From VGBV01 sp963780395 (GTDB lineage: Bacteria; Actinomycetota; Thermoleophilia; Solirubrobacterales; 70-9): a stretch of 64,000 nt of DNA. This document shows, piece after piece, positions 57,116-64,000 of the stretch; positions within the stretch are counted from its first letter, which is position 1; every line of letters starts with the position of its first letter. A program made the translations under genes and the position numbers. The notes beneath the pieces were generated by a model. The model was not told the origin of the DNA, ran no database searches, and was given only the letters and a program-made list of their open reading frames with translations. The DNA lies in contig CAWABY010000017.1 in the NCBI GenBank assembly GCA_963780395.1, positions 248,001-312,000 of the forward strand, given 5' to 3'.

Positions 57116-58172
57116 ATGACCGATGAGAAGAAGAAGCGCCTGTCGCGCATCGGCGCACGACTGGGGATCGCGGGGATCGCACTTGCGGCGACGCTCGGGA
57201 TCGCGGCGTGCGGCAGCGATGACGACGACGGCGGCAGCGGCGACGGAGGTGGCGGCGGCAACGTCGATCTGGTCGCGTACTCAACGCCTCAGCAGGCGTT
57301 CGAGGAGGGCCTGATTCCGGCCTTCCAGGACACCGATGGCGGCAGCGGCGTCGAGTTCTCGACCTCGTTCGGCGCCTCCGGCGACCAGCGTCGCGCGATC
57401 GAGGCCGGCCAGCCGGCTGACCTCGTCGACTTCTCGCTGGAGCCGGACATGCTCAGCCTGGTCGACAACAAGCTCGTCGCCGAGGACTGGAACAGCGGTC
57501 CGACGAAGGGCATCATCAGCAGCTCCGTCGTCAGCCTCGCGACGCGCCCCGGCAACCCCGAGGGCATCGAGAGCTTCGACGACCTGCTCACCAAGGACGT
57601 CGAGATCATCACGCCGAACCCGGCGACCTCGGGCGGCGCGAAGTGGAACATCATGGCCATCTACGGCTCGCAGATCGAGGCCGGGAAGTCGGAGCAGGAG
57701 GCCCTTGACGCCGTCGCAACGGTGATCGAGAAGACCTCGGTGCTCGACGACTCCGCCCGCGACTCGCTGCAGACGTTCGCCAGCGGCAAGGGCGACGTAC
57801 TGATCGGCTACGAGAACGAGGCCATCCAGGCGCAGGACGAGGGGATCGAGCTGGACTACGTGCTCCCCGACTCGACGATCAAGATCGAGAACCCCGGTGC
57901 GGTCACGACCGAGGCGCAGGACGCCGAGGCCGCGAAGGCGTTCCTCGACTTCATCCTCACGGATGAGGGTCAGCAGATCTTCGCCGACTACGGCTACCGC
58001 CCGGTGACCGAGTCCGTGCTCGCAGCAGAACACGGACAAGTTCCCGGAGGTGCCCGGCCTGTTCACGATCGCCGATTTCGGCGGTTGGGCCAAGGTCGAC
58101 GAGGAGTTCTTCAACGACGAGACCGGCAAGGTCACGGACATCCTGCGCCAGCAGGGTGCGCCGCTCGAGTAG
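57116..58172 (+). CDS. sbp: Sulfate ABC transporter substrate-binding lipoprotein, frame broken near 58020
   Basis: Periplasmic-type sulfate/thiosulfate-binding protein anchored by a lipid. Signal peptide with lipobox IAACGS near residue 33, Asp/Gly linker, then VDLVAYSTPQQAFEEGLIPAFQ, FSTSFGASGDQRRAIEAGQPADLVDFSLEPDM, NPATSGGAKWNIMAIYG and AKAFLDFILTDEGQQIFADYGYRPV, all typical. After PVTESVL the frame changes; +1 reading gives NTDKFPEVPGLFTIADFGGWAKVDEEFF and a stop TAG at 58170-58172. One extra base at 58018-58030 explains it. As given, the frame reads through into cysT and would be misannotated as a 640-residue fusion. Confidence 0.9.
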
Positions 58173-58192
58173 AGGAACCCAGAGCACCGGCA

Positions 58193-59038
58193 ATGACGCC
58201 ACCACCGGCTGACACAGCGGTCGCATCTCCGCCGAAGGTGGGCTTTCGGGCCCCCTTCGGCGGAGAGGTGCTCACCCGCGGCGTCGTCCTGACCTGGCTC
58301 AGCATCATCGTGCTGATCCCGCTCGGCGCCGTCGTCTTCCGCTCCTTCGACGAGGGCGCGGGGGCCTTCTGGGACGCGATCTCCGAGCCCGAGGCCGTGG
58401 CGGCGATCAGGCTGACGGTGATCACCTCTTTCGTGATCGTCGCCATCAACGCCGTGATGGGGACGATGATCGCCTGGGTGCTGGTCCGCGACGAGTTCCG
58501 CGGCAAGAGCATCGTCAACTCCCTGATCGACCTTCCGTTCGCGCTGCCGACGATCGTCGCCGGCCTGACTCTGCTGGCGCTCTACGGCCAGGACAGCCCG
58601 CTCGGGATCAACATCACCTACACCAAGGTCGCGGTCGGTATGGCCCTGCTGTTCGTGACGCTGCCGTTCGTGGTGCGCGCGGTGCAGCCCGTGCTTCAGG
58701 AGCTCGACGAGGAGATGGAGGAGGCGGCCGCCTCGCTGGGGTCGAACAACTTCCGGATATTTCGCAGCATCATCCTGCCCAACCTGACGCCCGCGATCAT
58801 CGCCGGCTGCGCGCTGGCCTTCGCCAGGGCGATCGGCGAGTTCGGCTCGCTGGTCCTGATCACGGGCAACATCCCCTTCGACACCCAGGTCGCGTCCGTC
58901 TACATCTTCGGTCGCATCGAGAGCGACAACACCACCGCGGCGGCGGCCGTCTCGGTCTTCCTGCTGTTCCTGGCCGTGGCCGTGCTGTTCGCGCTCAACC
59001 TGTTCGGCCGCTGGAGGAGCCGTCATGAGCGAGCCTAG
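58193..59038 (+). CDS. cysT: Sulfate ABC transporter permease
   Basis: 281 residues with six predicted membrane helices. The ABC permease EAA loop is clear: EEMEEAAASLGSNNFRIFRSIILPNLTPAIIAGCALAFARAIGEFGSLVLITG. Also typical are LPFALPTIVAGLTLLALYG and SIVNSLIDLPF. The ATG at 58193 lies 20 bases after the restored sbp stop. Its 3' end overlaps cysW by 14 bases. Together with CysW it makes the channel for sulfate import. Confidence 0.93.
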   Translation: MTPPPADTAVASPPKVGFRAPFGGEVLTRGVVLTWLSIIVLIPLGAVVFRSFDEGAGAFWDAISEPEAVAAIRLTVITSFVIVAINAVMGTMIAWVLVRDEFRGKSIVNSLIDLPFALPTIVAGLTLLALYGQDSPLGINITYTKVAVGMALLFVTLPFVVRAVQPVLQELDEEMEEAAASLGSNNFRIFRSIILPNLTPAIIAGCALAFARAIGEFGSLVLITGNIPFDTQVASVYIFGRIESDNTTAAAAVSVFLLFLAVAVLFALNLFGRWRSRHERA

Positions 59039-59876
59039 CCGCGTTTCCCGCTACGGCATGCGTTACCTCGCGCTCGGCTACCTGGCCCTGCTGCTGGCGA
59101 TCCCGCTGGTGATGATCTTCGTCAAGACCTTCGAGAACGGGATCAGCGAGCCGCTCGACTCGATCACCAGCCCCGACGGCCTCCACGCCTTCTGGCTGAC
59201 GATCCTCTGCGTCGCGATCGCGGTGCCGCTGAACACGATCTTCGGCGTGCTCTGCGCCCTGATGCTCGTCCGCCAGAACTTCCGCGGCAAGGCGATCATC
59301 AACTCGCTGATCGACCTGCCGTTCGCGGTCTCGCCGGTGGTCATCGGCCTCGCGCTGTTCCTCGTCTACGGCGTCGATGGCTTCATCGGCGGACCGCTCA
59401 GCGACGCCGGCATCCAGATCATCTTCTCGACCCCCGGCCTGGTGCTGGCGACCGTGTTCGTCTCGCTCCCGTTCGTGGTGCGCGAGGTGATGCCCGTCCT
59501 CCAGGAGATCGGCGACGACCAGGAGCAGGCCGCGACCACGCTCGGATCGTCGCCCTGGCAGACGTTCTGGAGGATCACGCTGCCCTCGATCCGCTGGGGG
59601 GTGACCTACGGCGTCGTGCTCGCGACCGCTCGCTCGCTCGGCGAGTTCGGGGCCGTGGCCGTCGTCTCGGGCAAGATCTCGGGCCAGACCGAGACGCTCC
59701 CCATCTTCGTCGAGAACGAGTACACGAACTTCAACCTGGAGGGGGCCTACGCGGCGGCGATTCTGCTGGCGCTGCTTGCGGTCTTCGTCCTCGTGTCAAT
59801 GAACCTGCTGCGCCGCAAGCCGGAGGTCGAGTCATTCGATCCTGCCGGCCACATCGTCCAAGAGAAGGAGGCCTGA
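59025..59876 (+). CDS. cysW: Sulfate ABC transporter permease
   Basis: 283 residues with six membrane helices and EAA loop DQEQAATTLGSSPWQTFWRITLPSIRWGVTYGVVLATARSLGEFGAVAVVSG. The segment KAIINSLIDLPFAVSPVVIGLALFLVYG is the usual CysW signature, and KISGQTETLPIFVENEYTNFNLEGAYAAAILLALLA is conserved near the end. It starts within the end of cysT and stops 3 bases before the cysA ATG, with AAGGAGG as ribosome-binding site for cysA. Confidence 0.94.
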   Translation: MSEPSRVSRYGMRYLALGYLALLLAIPLVMIFVKTFENGISEPLDSITSPDGLHAFWLTILCVAIAVPLNTIFGVLCALMLVRQNFRGKAIINSLIDLPFAVSPVVIGLALFLVYGVDGFIGGPLSDAGIQIIFSTPGLVLATVFVSLPFVVREVMPVLQEIGDDQEQAATTLGSSPWQTFWRITLPSIRWGVTYGVVLATARSLGEFGAVAVVSGKISGQTETLPIFVENEYTNFNLEGAYAAAILLALLAVFVLVSMNLLRRKPEVESFDPAGHIVQEKEA

Positions 59877-59879
59877 ACC

Positions 59880-60872
59880 ATGGGCATCTCAGCTGAGCAC
59901 GTGACCAAGCGCTTCGGAGACTTCGTCGCCCTCGACGACGTCTCGATCGACGTCCCCGACGGGGGCCTGACCGCCCTGCTCGGCCCCTCGGGCAGCGGCA
60001 AATCGACGCTGCTGCGCGTGATCGCCGGGCTCGAGGAGCCCGACGAGGGCCGGGTCGTGATCCACGGCCAGGACAACACCGGCGTCCGCGTGCAGGACCG
60101 CAACGTCGGCTTCGTCTTCCAGCACTACGCCGCCTTCAAGCACATGACGGTTTACAACAACATCGCCTACGGGCTGAAGATCCGCGGCGAGGGGTCGGGC
60201 AAGATCCGCGAGCGCGTCAAGCAGCTGATCGCGCTCGTGCACCTGCAGGGCTTCGAGAACCGCTACCCGAACCAGCTCTCGGGCGGCCAGCGCCAGCGCA
60301 TGGCTCTGGCGAGGGCGCTCGCGGTCGAGCCGAAGGTGCTGCTGTTGGACGAGCCCTTCGGCGCGCTGGACGCCAAGGTCCGCCAGGAACTGCGCACCTG
60401 GCTGCGCCGCCTCCACGACGAGGTTCACGTGACGACCATCTTCGTCACCCACGACCAGGAGGAGGCGATGGAGGTAGCCGAGCAGATCGTCGTCATGAAC
60501 GACGGCAAGGTCGAGCAGGCCGGCGGCCCGCGCGACCTCTACGAGCACCCCGCCAGCGAGTTCGTGATGAGCTTCGTCGGTCCGGCCCATCGCCTCGGCG
60601 AGGCGTGGGTGCGCCCGCACGACGTCGAAATCCGACACGAGCCCAACGGCAAGACCATCGAGGCGCGGATCGACCGGGTCGTGCACCTCGGCTTCGAGGT
60701 CAGGGTCGAGCTCACGCTCCAGGACGGCGAGAAGTTCTCGGTGCAGCTGACGCGCGAGCAGGTTGATGACCTCGAGCTTCGCGAGGGCCAGATGGTGTTC
60801 GTGCGGCCCAAGGCGGCCCGCGTCTTCGGTGACGACGGCGGCGCCTCTGTCACGCAGCCGGGGGTCGCCTAG
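59880..60872 (+). CDS. cysA: Sulfate ABC transporter ATPase
   Basis: 330 residues. Walker A GPSGSGKST, Q-loop VFQHYAAFKHMTVYNN, signature LSGGQRQRMALARAL, Walker B VLLLDEPFGALD and H-loop FVTHDQEEA are intact. The C-terminal TOBE-like part includes VRPHDVEIRHEPNGKTIEARIDRVVHLGFEVRVELTL, typical of CysA. It energises import of sulfate (or thiosulfate). Last gene of the operon, followed by a GC-rich hairpin. Confidence 0.95.
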   Translation: MGISAEHVTKRFGDFVALDDVSIDVPDGGLTALLGPSGSGKSTLLRVIAGLEEPDEGRVVIHGQDNTGVRVQDRNVGFVFQHYAAFKHMTVYNNIAYGLKIRGEGSGKIRERVKQLIALVHLQGFENRYPNQLSGGQRQRMALARALAVEPKVLLLDEPFGALDAKVRQELRTWLRRLHDEVHVTTIFVTHDQEEAMEVAEQIVVMNDGKVEQAGGPRDLYEHPASEFVMSFVGPAHRLGEAWVRPHDVEIRHEPNGKTIEARIDRVVHLGFEVRVELTLQDGEKFSVQLTREQVDDLELREGQMVFVRPKAARVFGDDGGASVTQPGVA

Positions 60873-60894
60873 ACGCTGGCGCCAGGGAGTTGAA

Positions 60895-60920
60895 CGAGCC
60901 GGCGAGGCGCCACCGGCTCG
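60895..60920 (+). terminator. Hairpin after cysA, possible terminator
   Basis: CGAGCCGG (60895-60902) and CCGGCTCG (60913-60920) form an 8-bp perfect stem with a 10-base loop, 22 bases downstream of the cysA stop. No T run follows. The gap 60873-61187 otherwise holds the tRNA-Lys gene and one further hairpin; I see no other gene in it. Confidence 0.45.
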
Positions 60921-61004
60921 CGCTCGCGGAGGACGACCGCTAGCGCGGGCTCCAGGCTTCTGCCGGCTCGCTCAGCTCCCTGCCCGCCGCCGGCCGGTCT
61001 GCAG

Positions 61005-61077
61005 TGCCCCCCCCGGGACTCGAACCCGGACCGCCGGCTTAAAAGGCCGGAACTCTAGCCAGTTGAGTTAAGGGGGC
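61005..61077 (-). tRNA. tRNA-Lys (anticodon TTT)
   Basis: A 73-base cloverleaf on the minus strand. Acceptor GCCCCCT pairs with GGGGGGC (one wobble), the discriminator is A, the D arm is ACTC/GAGT, the anticodon stem CCGGC/GCCGG encloses CTTTTAA, and the T arm CCGGG/CCCGG encloses TTCGAGT. The variable loop has only 4 bases, which excludes tRNA-Leu. Anticodon TTT reads AAA/AAG. CCA is not encoded. Confidence 0.92.
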
Positions 61078-61140
61078 CCGGGGAGTTTCGCAGGCACGGC
61101 TTCGCCATCAATCGGGGTTGCCGGCGGCCGCCCAACATCA

Positions 61141-61164
61141 GTCATGGCCGCAAGCGGCCATGAC
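61141..61164 (-). terminator. Strong hairpin downstream of purH
   Basis: GTCATGGCCGC and GCGGCCATGAC form a perfect inverted repeat around two A bases, 24 bases after the purH stop on the minus strand. The stem is symmetrical and could end transcription from purH and shield tRNA-Lys. There is no clear T run on either side. Confidence 0.55.
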
Positions 61165-61187
61165 GAATAGGGCGGCCTTGCAACCCC

Positions 61188-62798
61188 TCAGTGCCGGAAG
61201 TGGCGGCGTTTCGTGAAGACCATCGGGACGCCGGCTGAGTCGCAGGCCTCGATCACCTCGGCGTCTCGCTTGGAGCCGCCGGGCTCGATCACGGCGCTGA
61301 CGCCGACGTCGATCGCGGTCTGGACGCCGTCGGCGAATGGGAAGAACGCATCGGAGGCGATCACCGATCCGGCCAGCAGCTGCTCGACGTCGGGTCCGCG
61401 CGCCTCCCTCGCCTTCTCGATCGCGATGCGCACCGAGTCGACTCGGCTCATCTGGCCGGCGCCGATGCCGAGCGTGGCGCCGCCGCGGGCGAGGACGATC
61501 GCGTTGGAGCGCACGTGGCGGACGACCCGCCACGCGAACAGCAGGTCGGCCCACTGCTCGGCGGTCGGCTGCGTCTCGGTCGCGACCTCCATCAGCTCGC
61601 GCGGCTCGGGTGAGCCGTCGGGGTCCTGGACGAGGATGCCGCCGCGCACCCGCTTGACGTCCGGCTCGACCTGGTGCGCGCGCCGCTCGGTGTCCTCGAG
61701 GATGCGAATGCCCTCCTTCCGCTGCAGCACCGGCAGCGCACCGTCCTCATAGCCCGGCGCGATCAGAACCTCGACGAACTGCTCGTTCAGGCGCTCGGCG
61801 AGCTCGACGCTGACCGGCCGGTTGAGGGCGATGACCCCGCCGAAGGCCGAGGTCGGATCGCAGGCGAAGGCGGCCTCGTAGGCGCCCTCGATCGCCTCCG
61901 CCTCGGCCACCCCGCAGGGGTTGTTGTGCTTGACGATCACGCAGCCCGCGCCCTCCAGCTCCGAGGACAGCCGGCGGGCTGAGTCCAGGTCGAGCACGTT
62001 GTTGAACGAGAGCGGCTTGCCGTGCAGCTTCGCCACCCGCGAGAGCACGTGCGAGCGCACCCCCGACTCCACGTAGAGCGCCGCCCGCTGATGGGGGTTC
62101 TCGCCGTAGGTGAGGTCGAGCTCCTTCTCCCACGAGGTGACCCAGTGCTGCGGCAGCGTCTCGTAGCGGCGGCCGAACCAGCGGCTGATCGCGGCGTCGT
62201 AGCGAGCGGTGTACGCGAAGGCCTCGTTGGCGAGCCAATGCCGCGTCGGCGCCGACAGCTCGCCGGCCTCCTCGAGCTCACCCAGCACGGCGTCGTAGCT
62301 CTCGGGCTTGACCACGACCGCGACGAATCGGTGGTTCTTGGCGGCGGCGCGGATCATCGTCGGCCCCCCGACGTCGATCTGCTCGATCGCCTCCTCCTCG
62401 GGCACGTCATAGCGGGCGATCGTGCGCTCGAACGGATAGAGGTTGACGCAGACCAGGTCGATCGGCTCGATCTCGCGTTCGCTCAGGGTCGCGGCGTGCT
62501 CGGGGTTGTCGCGGACCGCCAGCAGCGCCGCGTGCAGGTGGGGGTGAAGCGTCTTGACGCGGCCGTCGAGGATCTCGGGGAACCCGGTCAGGTCCTCGAC
62601 CTGCCGCACCTCGATCCCCGCCTCCTTGAGCACGGTCGCCGTACCGCCGGTCGAGATGATCTCCACCCCGAGCTTCGCCAGGCCCGCAGCGAAGTCGGCC
62701 GCCGCGGTCTTGTCGGCCACCGAGATCAGCGCCCGCCTTACCGGCAGCGATTGGCCGGCAGGCTCGGGGAGGCTCTCGTAGGCGGGGGCGGTCGGCAC
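61188..62798 (-). CDS. purH: Bifunctional AICAR formyltransferase/IMP cyclohydrolase
   Basis: Last two steps of IMP synthesis. 536 residues. N-terminal cyclohydrolase (MGS-like) part: RRALISVADKTAAADFAAGLAKLGVEIISTGGTATVLKEAGI, GRVKTLHPHLHAALLA, VNLYPFERTIARYDVPEEEAIEQIDVGGPTMIRAAAKNH. C-terminal transformylase: LRYGENPHQ-like LTYGENPHQRAALYV, LSFNNVLDLDSA, VIVKHNNPCGVAEAE, SNAIVLARGGATLGIGAGQMSRVDS and SDAFFPFADGVQ. All conserved segments are present. It follows purN by 13 bases. Confidence 0.97.
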   Translation of the reverse strand: MPTAPAYESLPEPAGQSLPVRRALISVADKTAAADFAAGLAKLGVEIISTGGTATVLKEAGIEVRQVEDLTGFPEILDGRVKTLHPHLHAALLAVRDNPEHAATLSEREIEPIDLVCVNLYPFERTIARYDVPEEEAIEQIDVGGPTMIRAAAKNHRFVAVVVKPESYDAVLGELEEAGELSAPTRHWLANEAFAYTARYDAAISRWFGRRYETLPQHWVTSWEKELDLTYGENPHQRAALYVESGVRSHVLSRVAKLHGKPLSFNNVLDLDSARRLSSELEGAGCVIVKHNNPCGVAEAEAIEGAYEAAFACDPTSAFGGVIALNRPVSVELAERLNEQFVEVLIAPGYEDGALPVLQRKEGIRILEDTERRAHQVEPDVKRVRGGILVQDPDGSPEPRELMEVATETQPTAEQWADLLFAWRVVRHVRSNAIVLARGGATLGIGAGQMSRVDSVRIAIEKAREARGPDVEQLLAGSVIASDAFFPFADGVQTAIDVGVSAVIEPGGSKRDAEVIEACDSAGVPMVFTKRRHFRH

Positions 62799-62811
62799 GG
62801 GTGGGCCGAGT

Positions 62812-63438
62812 CTATTCGGGGGCGTCGGGGTCGATCACCACGAGCCGGGGGTTCGCCGGGTCCAGGCGGACCCTGCCGGCCGCGATCAGCCGGATCGCCT
62901 CGGGCAGCAGCGCGTGCTCGGTCGCATGGATCGCCCGCTCGAGCTCGTCCCAGTCACGGCTGGGCGGCACCGGCACCGGACGCTGGAAGATGATCGGACC
63001 GGAGTCGACCCCCTCGTCCACGAAGTGGACGGTGACGCCGGTGATCCGGCTCCCGTGGTCGAGTGCCTGCTGGACGGCCTCCAGCCCGGGAAAGGAGGGC
63101 AGCAGGGCGGGGTGGACGTTGACGATCCGGTTGCGGAAGCGCTCGACGAAGCTGGGCGAGAGCAGCTGCATGTAGCCGGCCAGCACCACCAGGTCGACCT
63201 CCCTCTGCTCCAGCCATTCAGCGATCGCGGCGTCGCGGGCGTCGCGGTCCGCGTGCTGATCGGCGGGGAAGACCGCGGTCTCGACCCCGGCTTTGTGCGC
63301 TCGCTCGAGCGCCATCGCGTCCGGCTTGTCGGACACCACCCCGACCACCTCGACCTCGCCGCCTCCGTGCAGCTGGTCCAGGATCGCCTGCAGGTTGGTC
63401 CCGCCCCCGGAGGCGAGCACGGCGATGCGGAAGGCCAC
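62812..63438 (-). CDS. purN: Phosphoribosylglycinamide formyltransferase
   Basis: Transfers formyl from 10-formyl-THF to GAR. 208 residues: RIAVLASGGGTNLQAILDQL (GAR phosphate site), VVGVVSDKPDAMALERA, VDLVVLAGYMQLLSPSFVERFRNRIVNVHPALLPSFPG with catalytic Asn and His, and VTVHFVDEGVDSGPIIFQRPVPV with Asp. GTG at 63438 is chosen because it immediately precedes the first strand; the longer open frame upstream lies in purF. Gene order purF-purN-purH suggests one operon. Confidence 0.96.
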   Translation of the reverse strand: MAFRIAVLASGGGTNLQAILDQLHGGGEVEVVGVVSDKPDAMALERAHKAGVETAVFPADQHADRDARDAAIAEWLEQREVDLVVLAGYMQLLSPSFVERFRNRIVNVHPALLPSFPGLEAVQQALDHGSRITGVTVHFVDEGVDSGPIIFQRPVPVPPSRDWDELERAIHATEHALLPEAIRLIAAGRVRLDPANPRLVVIDPDAPE

Positions 63439-63451
63439 GTTCCGGCGGTTC

Positions 63452-64000
63452 CTACCTGGAGGCGGGGACGACCGCGATGTCCTCGAGCGCGAACTTGCCG
63501 TTGGCGCCCTCGGGATCCCCCAGCGGATAGTCGCCGGTGAAGCACGCGTCGCAATGCTTCTCGCGTGGGGTGCCGATCGCTTCATAGACGGCGTCCATCG
63601 AGAGGTAGGCGAGCGAGTCGGCGCCCAGCTCCTCGGCGACCTCGGCCTCGCTGCGGCCGTGGGCGATCATCTCCTCGCGGGTAGACATGTCGATGCCGTA
63701 GTGGCAGGGATGGCGGATCGGAGGCGCGGAGATCCGCAGGTGGACCTCGACCGCGCCGGCCTCCTTCAGCATGGCGACGATCTGACGGGTGGTGTTGCCG
63801 CGAACGATCGAGTCGTCGACGACGACCACGCGCTTGCCGGCGACGATCTCGGGCAGCGGGTTGAACTTCATCCGCAGGCCGTGCTTGCGCAGTTCCTGGC
63901 CGGGCTGGATGAAGGTGCGCTGCACGTAGCGGTTCTTGATCAGCCCGTCGTCCTTGGGCAGCCCCGAGGCCCGAGCGAAGCCGTTCGCCATCGGGTTGCC
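63452..64000 (-). CDS. purF: Amidophosphoribosyltransferase, C-terminal part only
   Basis: First committed step of purine synthesis. About 182 residues are in the window; the N-terminal glutaminase domain lies beyond the right edge. Visible are GLPKDDGLIKNRYVQRTFIQPGQELRKHGLRMKFNPL, the PRPP loop VVVVDDSIVRGNTTRQIVAMLKEAGAVEVHLRISAPPIRHPCHYGIDM, the Cys residues CHYG and HCDACFTG of the iron-sulfur type enzyme, and the end GDYPLGDP. It is 13 bases before purN on the same strand. Confidence 0.95.
   Translation of the reverse strand, partial: GNPMANGFARASGLPKDDGLIKNRYVQRTFIQPGQELRKHGLRMKFNPLPEIVAGKRVVVVDDSIVRGNTTRQIVAMLKEAGAVEVHLRISAPPIRHPCHYGIDMSTREEMIAHGRSEAEVAEELGADSLAYLSMDAVYEAIGTPREKHCDACFTGDYPLGDPEGANGKFALEDIAVVPASR

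Noticed and set aside
57116..59038. A 640-residue fusion of sulfate-binding protein and permease
   Set aside because: The last part of the binding protein is found in the +1 frame with its own stop at 58170-58172, and cysT has its own ATG at 58193. The fusion comes from a one-base frame break.
1..64000. CRISPR array, IS element, prophage, integrase or antiphage system
   Set aside because: I looked for regular repeats with spacers, transposase or recombinase motifs and known defence domains; none was found. The tandem repeats seen are short and local.

Overview
This is about 64 kb of high-GC bacterial chromosome, roughly 70 % GC by eye, densely coding, with heavy use of GTG starts and 4-nt (ATGA/GTGA) gene overlaps. 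The gene content points to a free-living aerobic Actinomycetota. A Thermoleophilia/Solirubrobacterales-like member is my best guess from the protein types, but this is an inference and no 16S or marker gene is present. I see no IS element, phage gene, CRISPR array or replication origin.

Layout. (1) 1-12.6 kb is a surface/exopolysaccharide locus: GT4, membrane UDP-sugar 4,6-dehydratase, a LytR_C-type anchored protein, an O-antigen-ligase-like polymerase, a Wzx-like flippase, three more glycosyltransferases, an initiating sugar transferase, a GNAT and a FemAB-like protein. (2) 12.6-20.3 kb holds a PGRP-type amidase, a secreted PQQ-type sugar dehydrogenase, a DUF3105 protein, an alpha/beta hydrolase, metF, and a divergent HxlR regulator/MFS exporter pair. 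(3) 20.3-24.3 kb is a run of small VOC, SnoaL, DUF1801, YdeI/DUF1905, SRPBCC and DHFR-like proteins. (4) 24.3-31.8 kb carries tRNA-Ala(CGC), a diguanylate cyclase, an acidic Pro/Glu/Ala-rich protein, gdhA, tRNA-Ala(UGC), several small proteins and a DMT transporter. (5) 31.8-38.7 kb has an MBL hydrolase, a DD-carboxypeptidase, a rhomboid protease, and envelope and lytic-transglycosylase genes. (6) 38.7-44.8 kb is a compact operon for branched-chain 2-oxoacid dehydrogenase E1a-E1b-E2, a Leu/Val dehydrogenase, lipB and lipA. (7) 45-52.8 kb is a pyruvate-dehydrogenase-type E1a-E1b-E2 set, a broken DsbA-like gene, lpd, a lone GroES-like protein, a membrane protein and thiE, all on the minus strand. 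(8) 52.9-55.2 kb has a TPP riboswitch, thiO and an in-frame thiS-thiG fusion. (9) 55.3-61.1 kb has a radical SAM protein, a complete sulfate ABC importer (sbp-cysT-cysW-cysA) with a structured leader, and tRNA-Lys. (10) 61.2-64 kb has purH-purN-purF, cut by the window edge.

How it fits together. Leucine/valine dehydrogenase produces branched 2-oxo acids, BCKDH converts them to branched acyl-CoA, and LipB/LipA supply the lipoyl cofactor. The neighbouring PDH set and lpd share the E3 function, and the nearby thi genes make the TPP needed by both E1 components. The sulfate importer feeds sulfur needed for thiazole and lipoate synthesis.

Six genes carry clear reading-frame breaks, nearly all explained by one extra base. 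This looks more like sequence error in a draft or metagenome assembly than biology, and it creates false fusions that would mislead automatic annotation.
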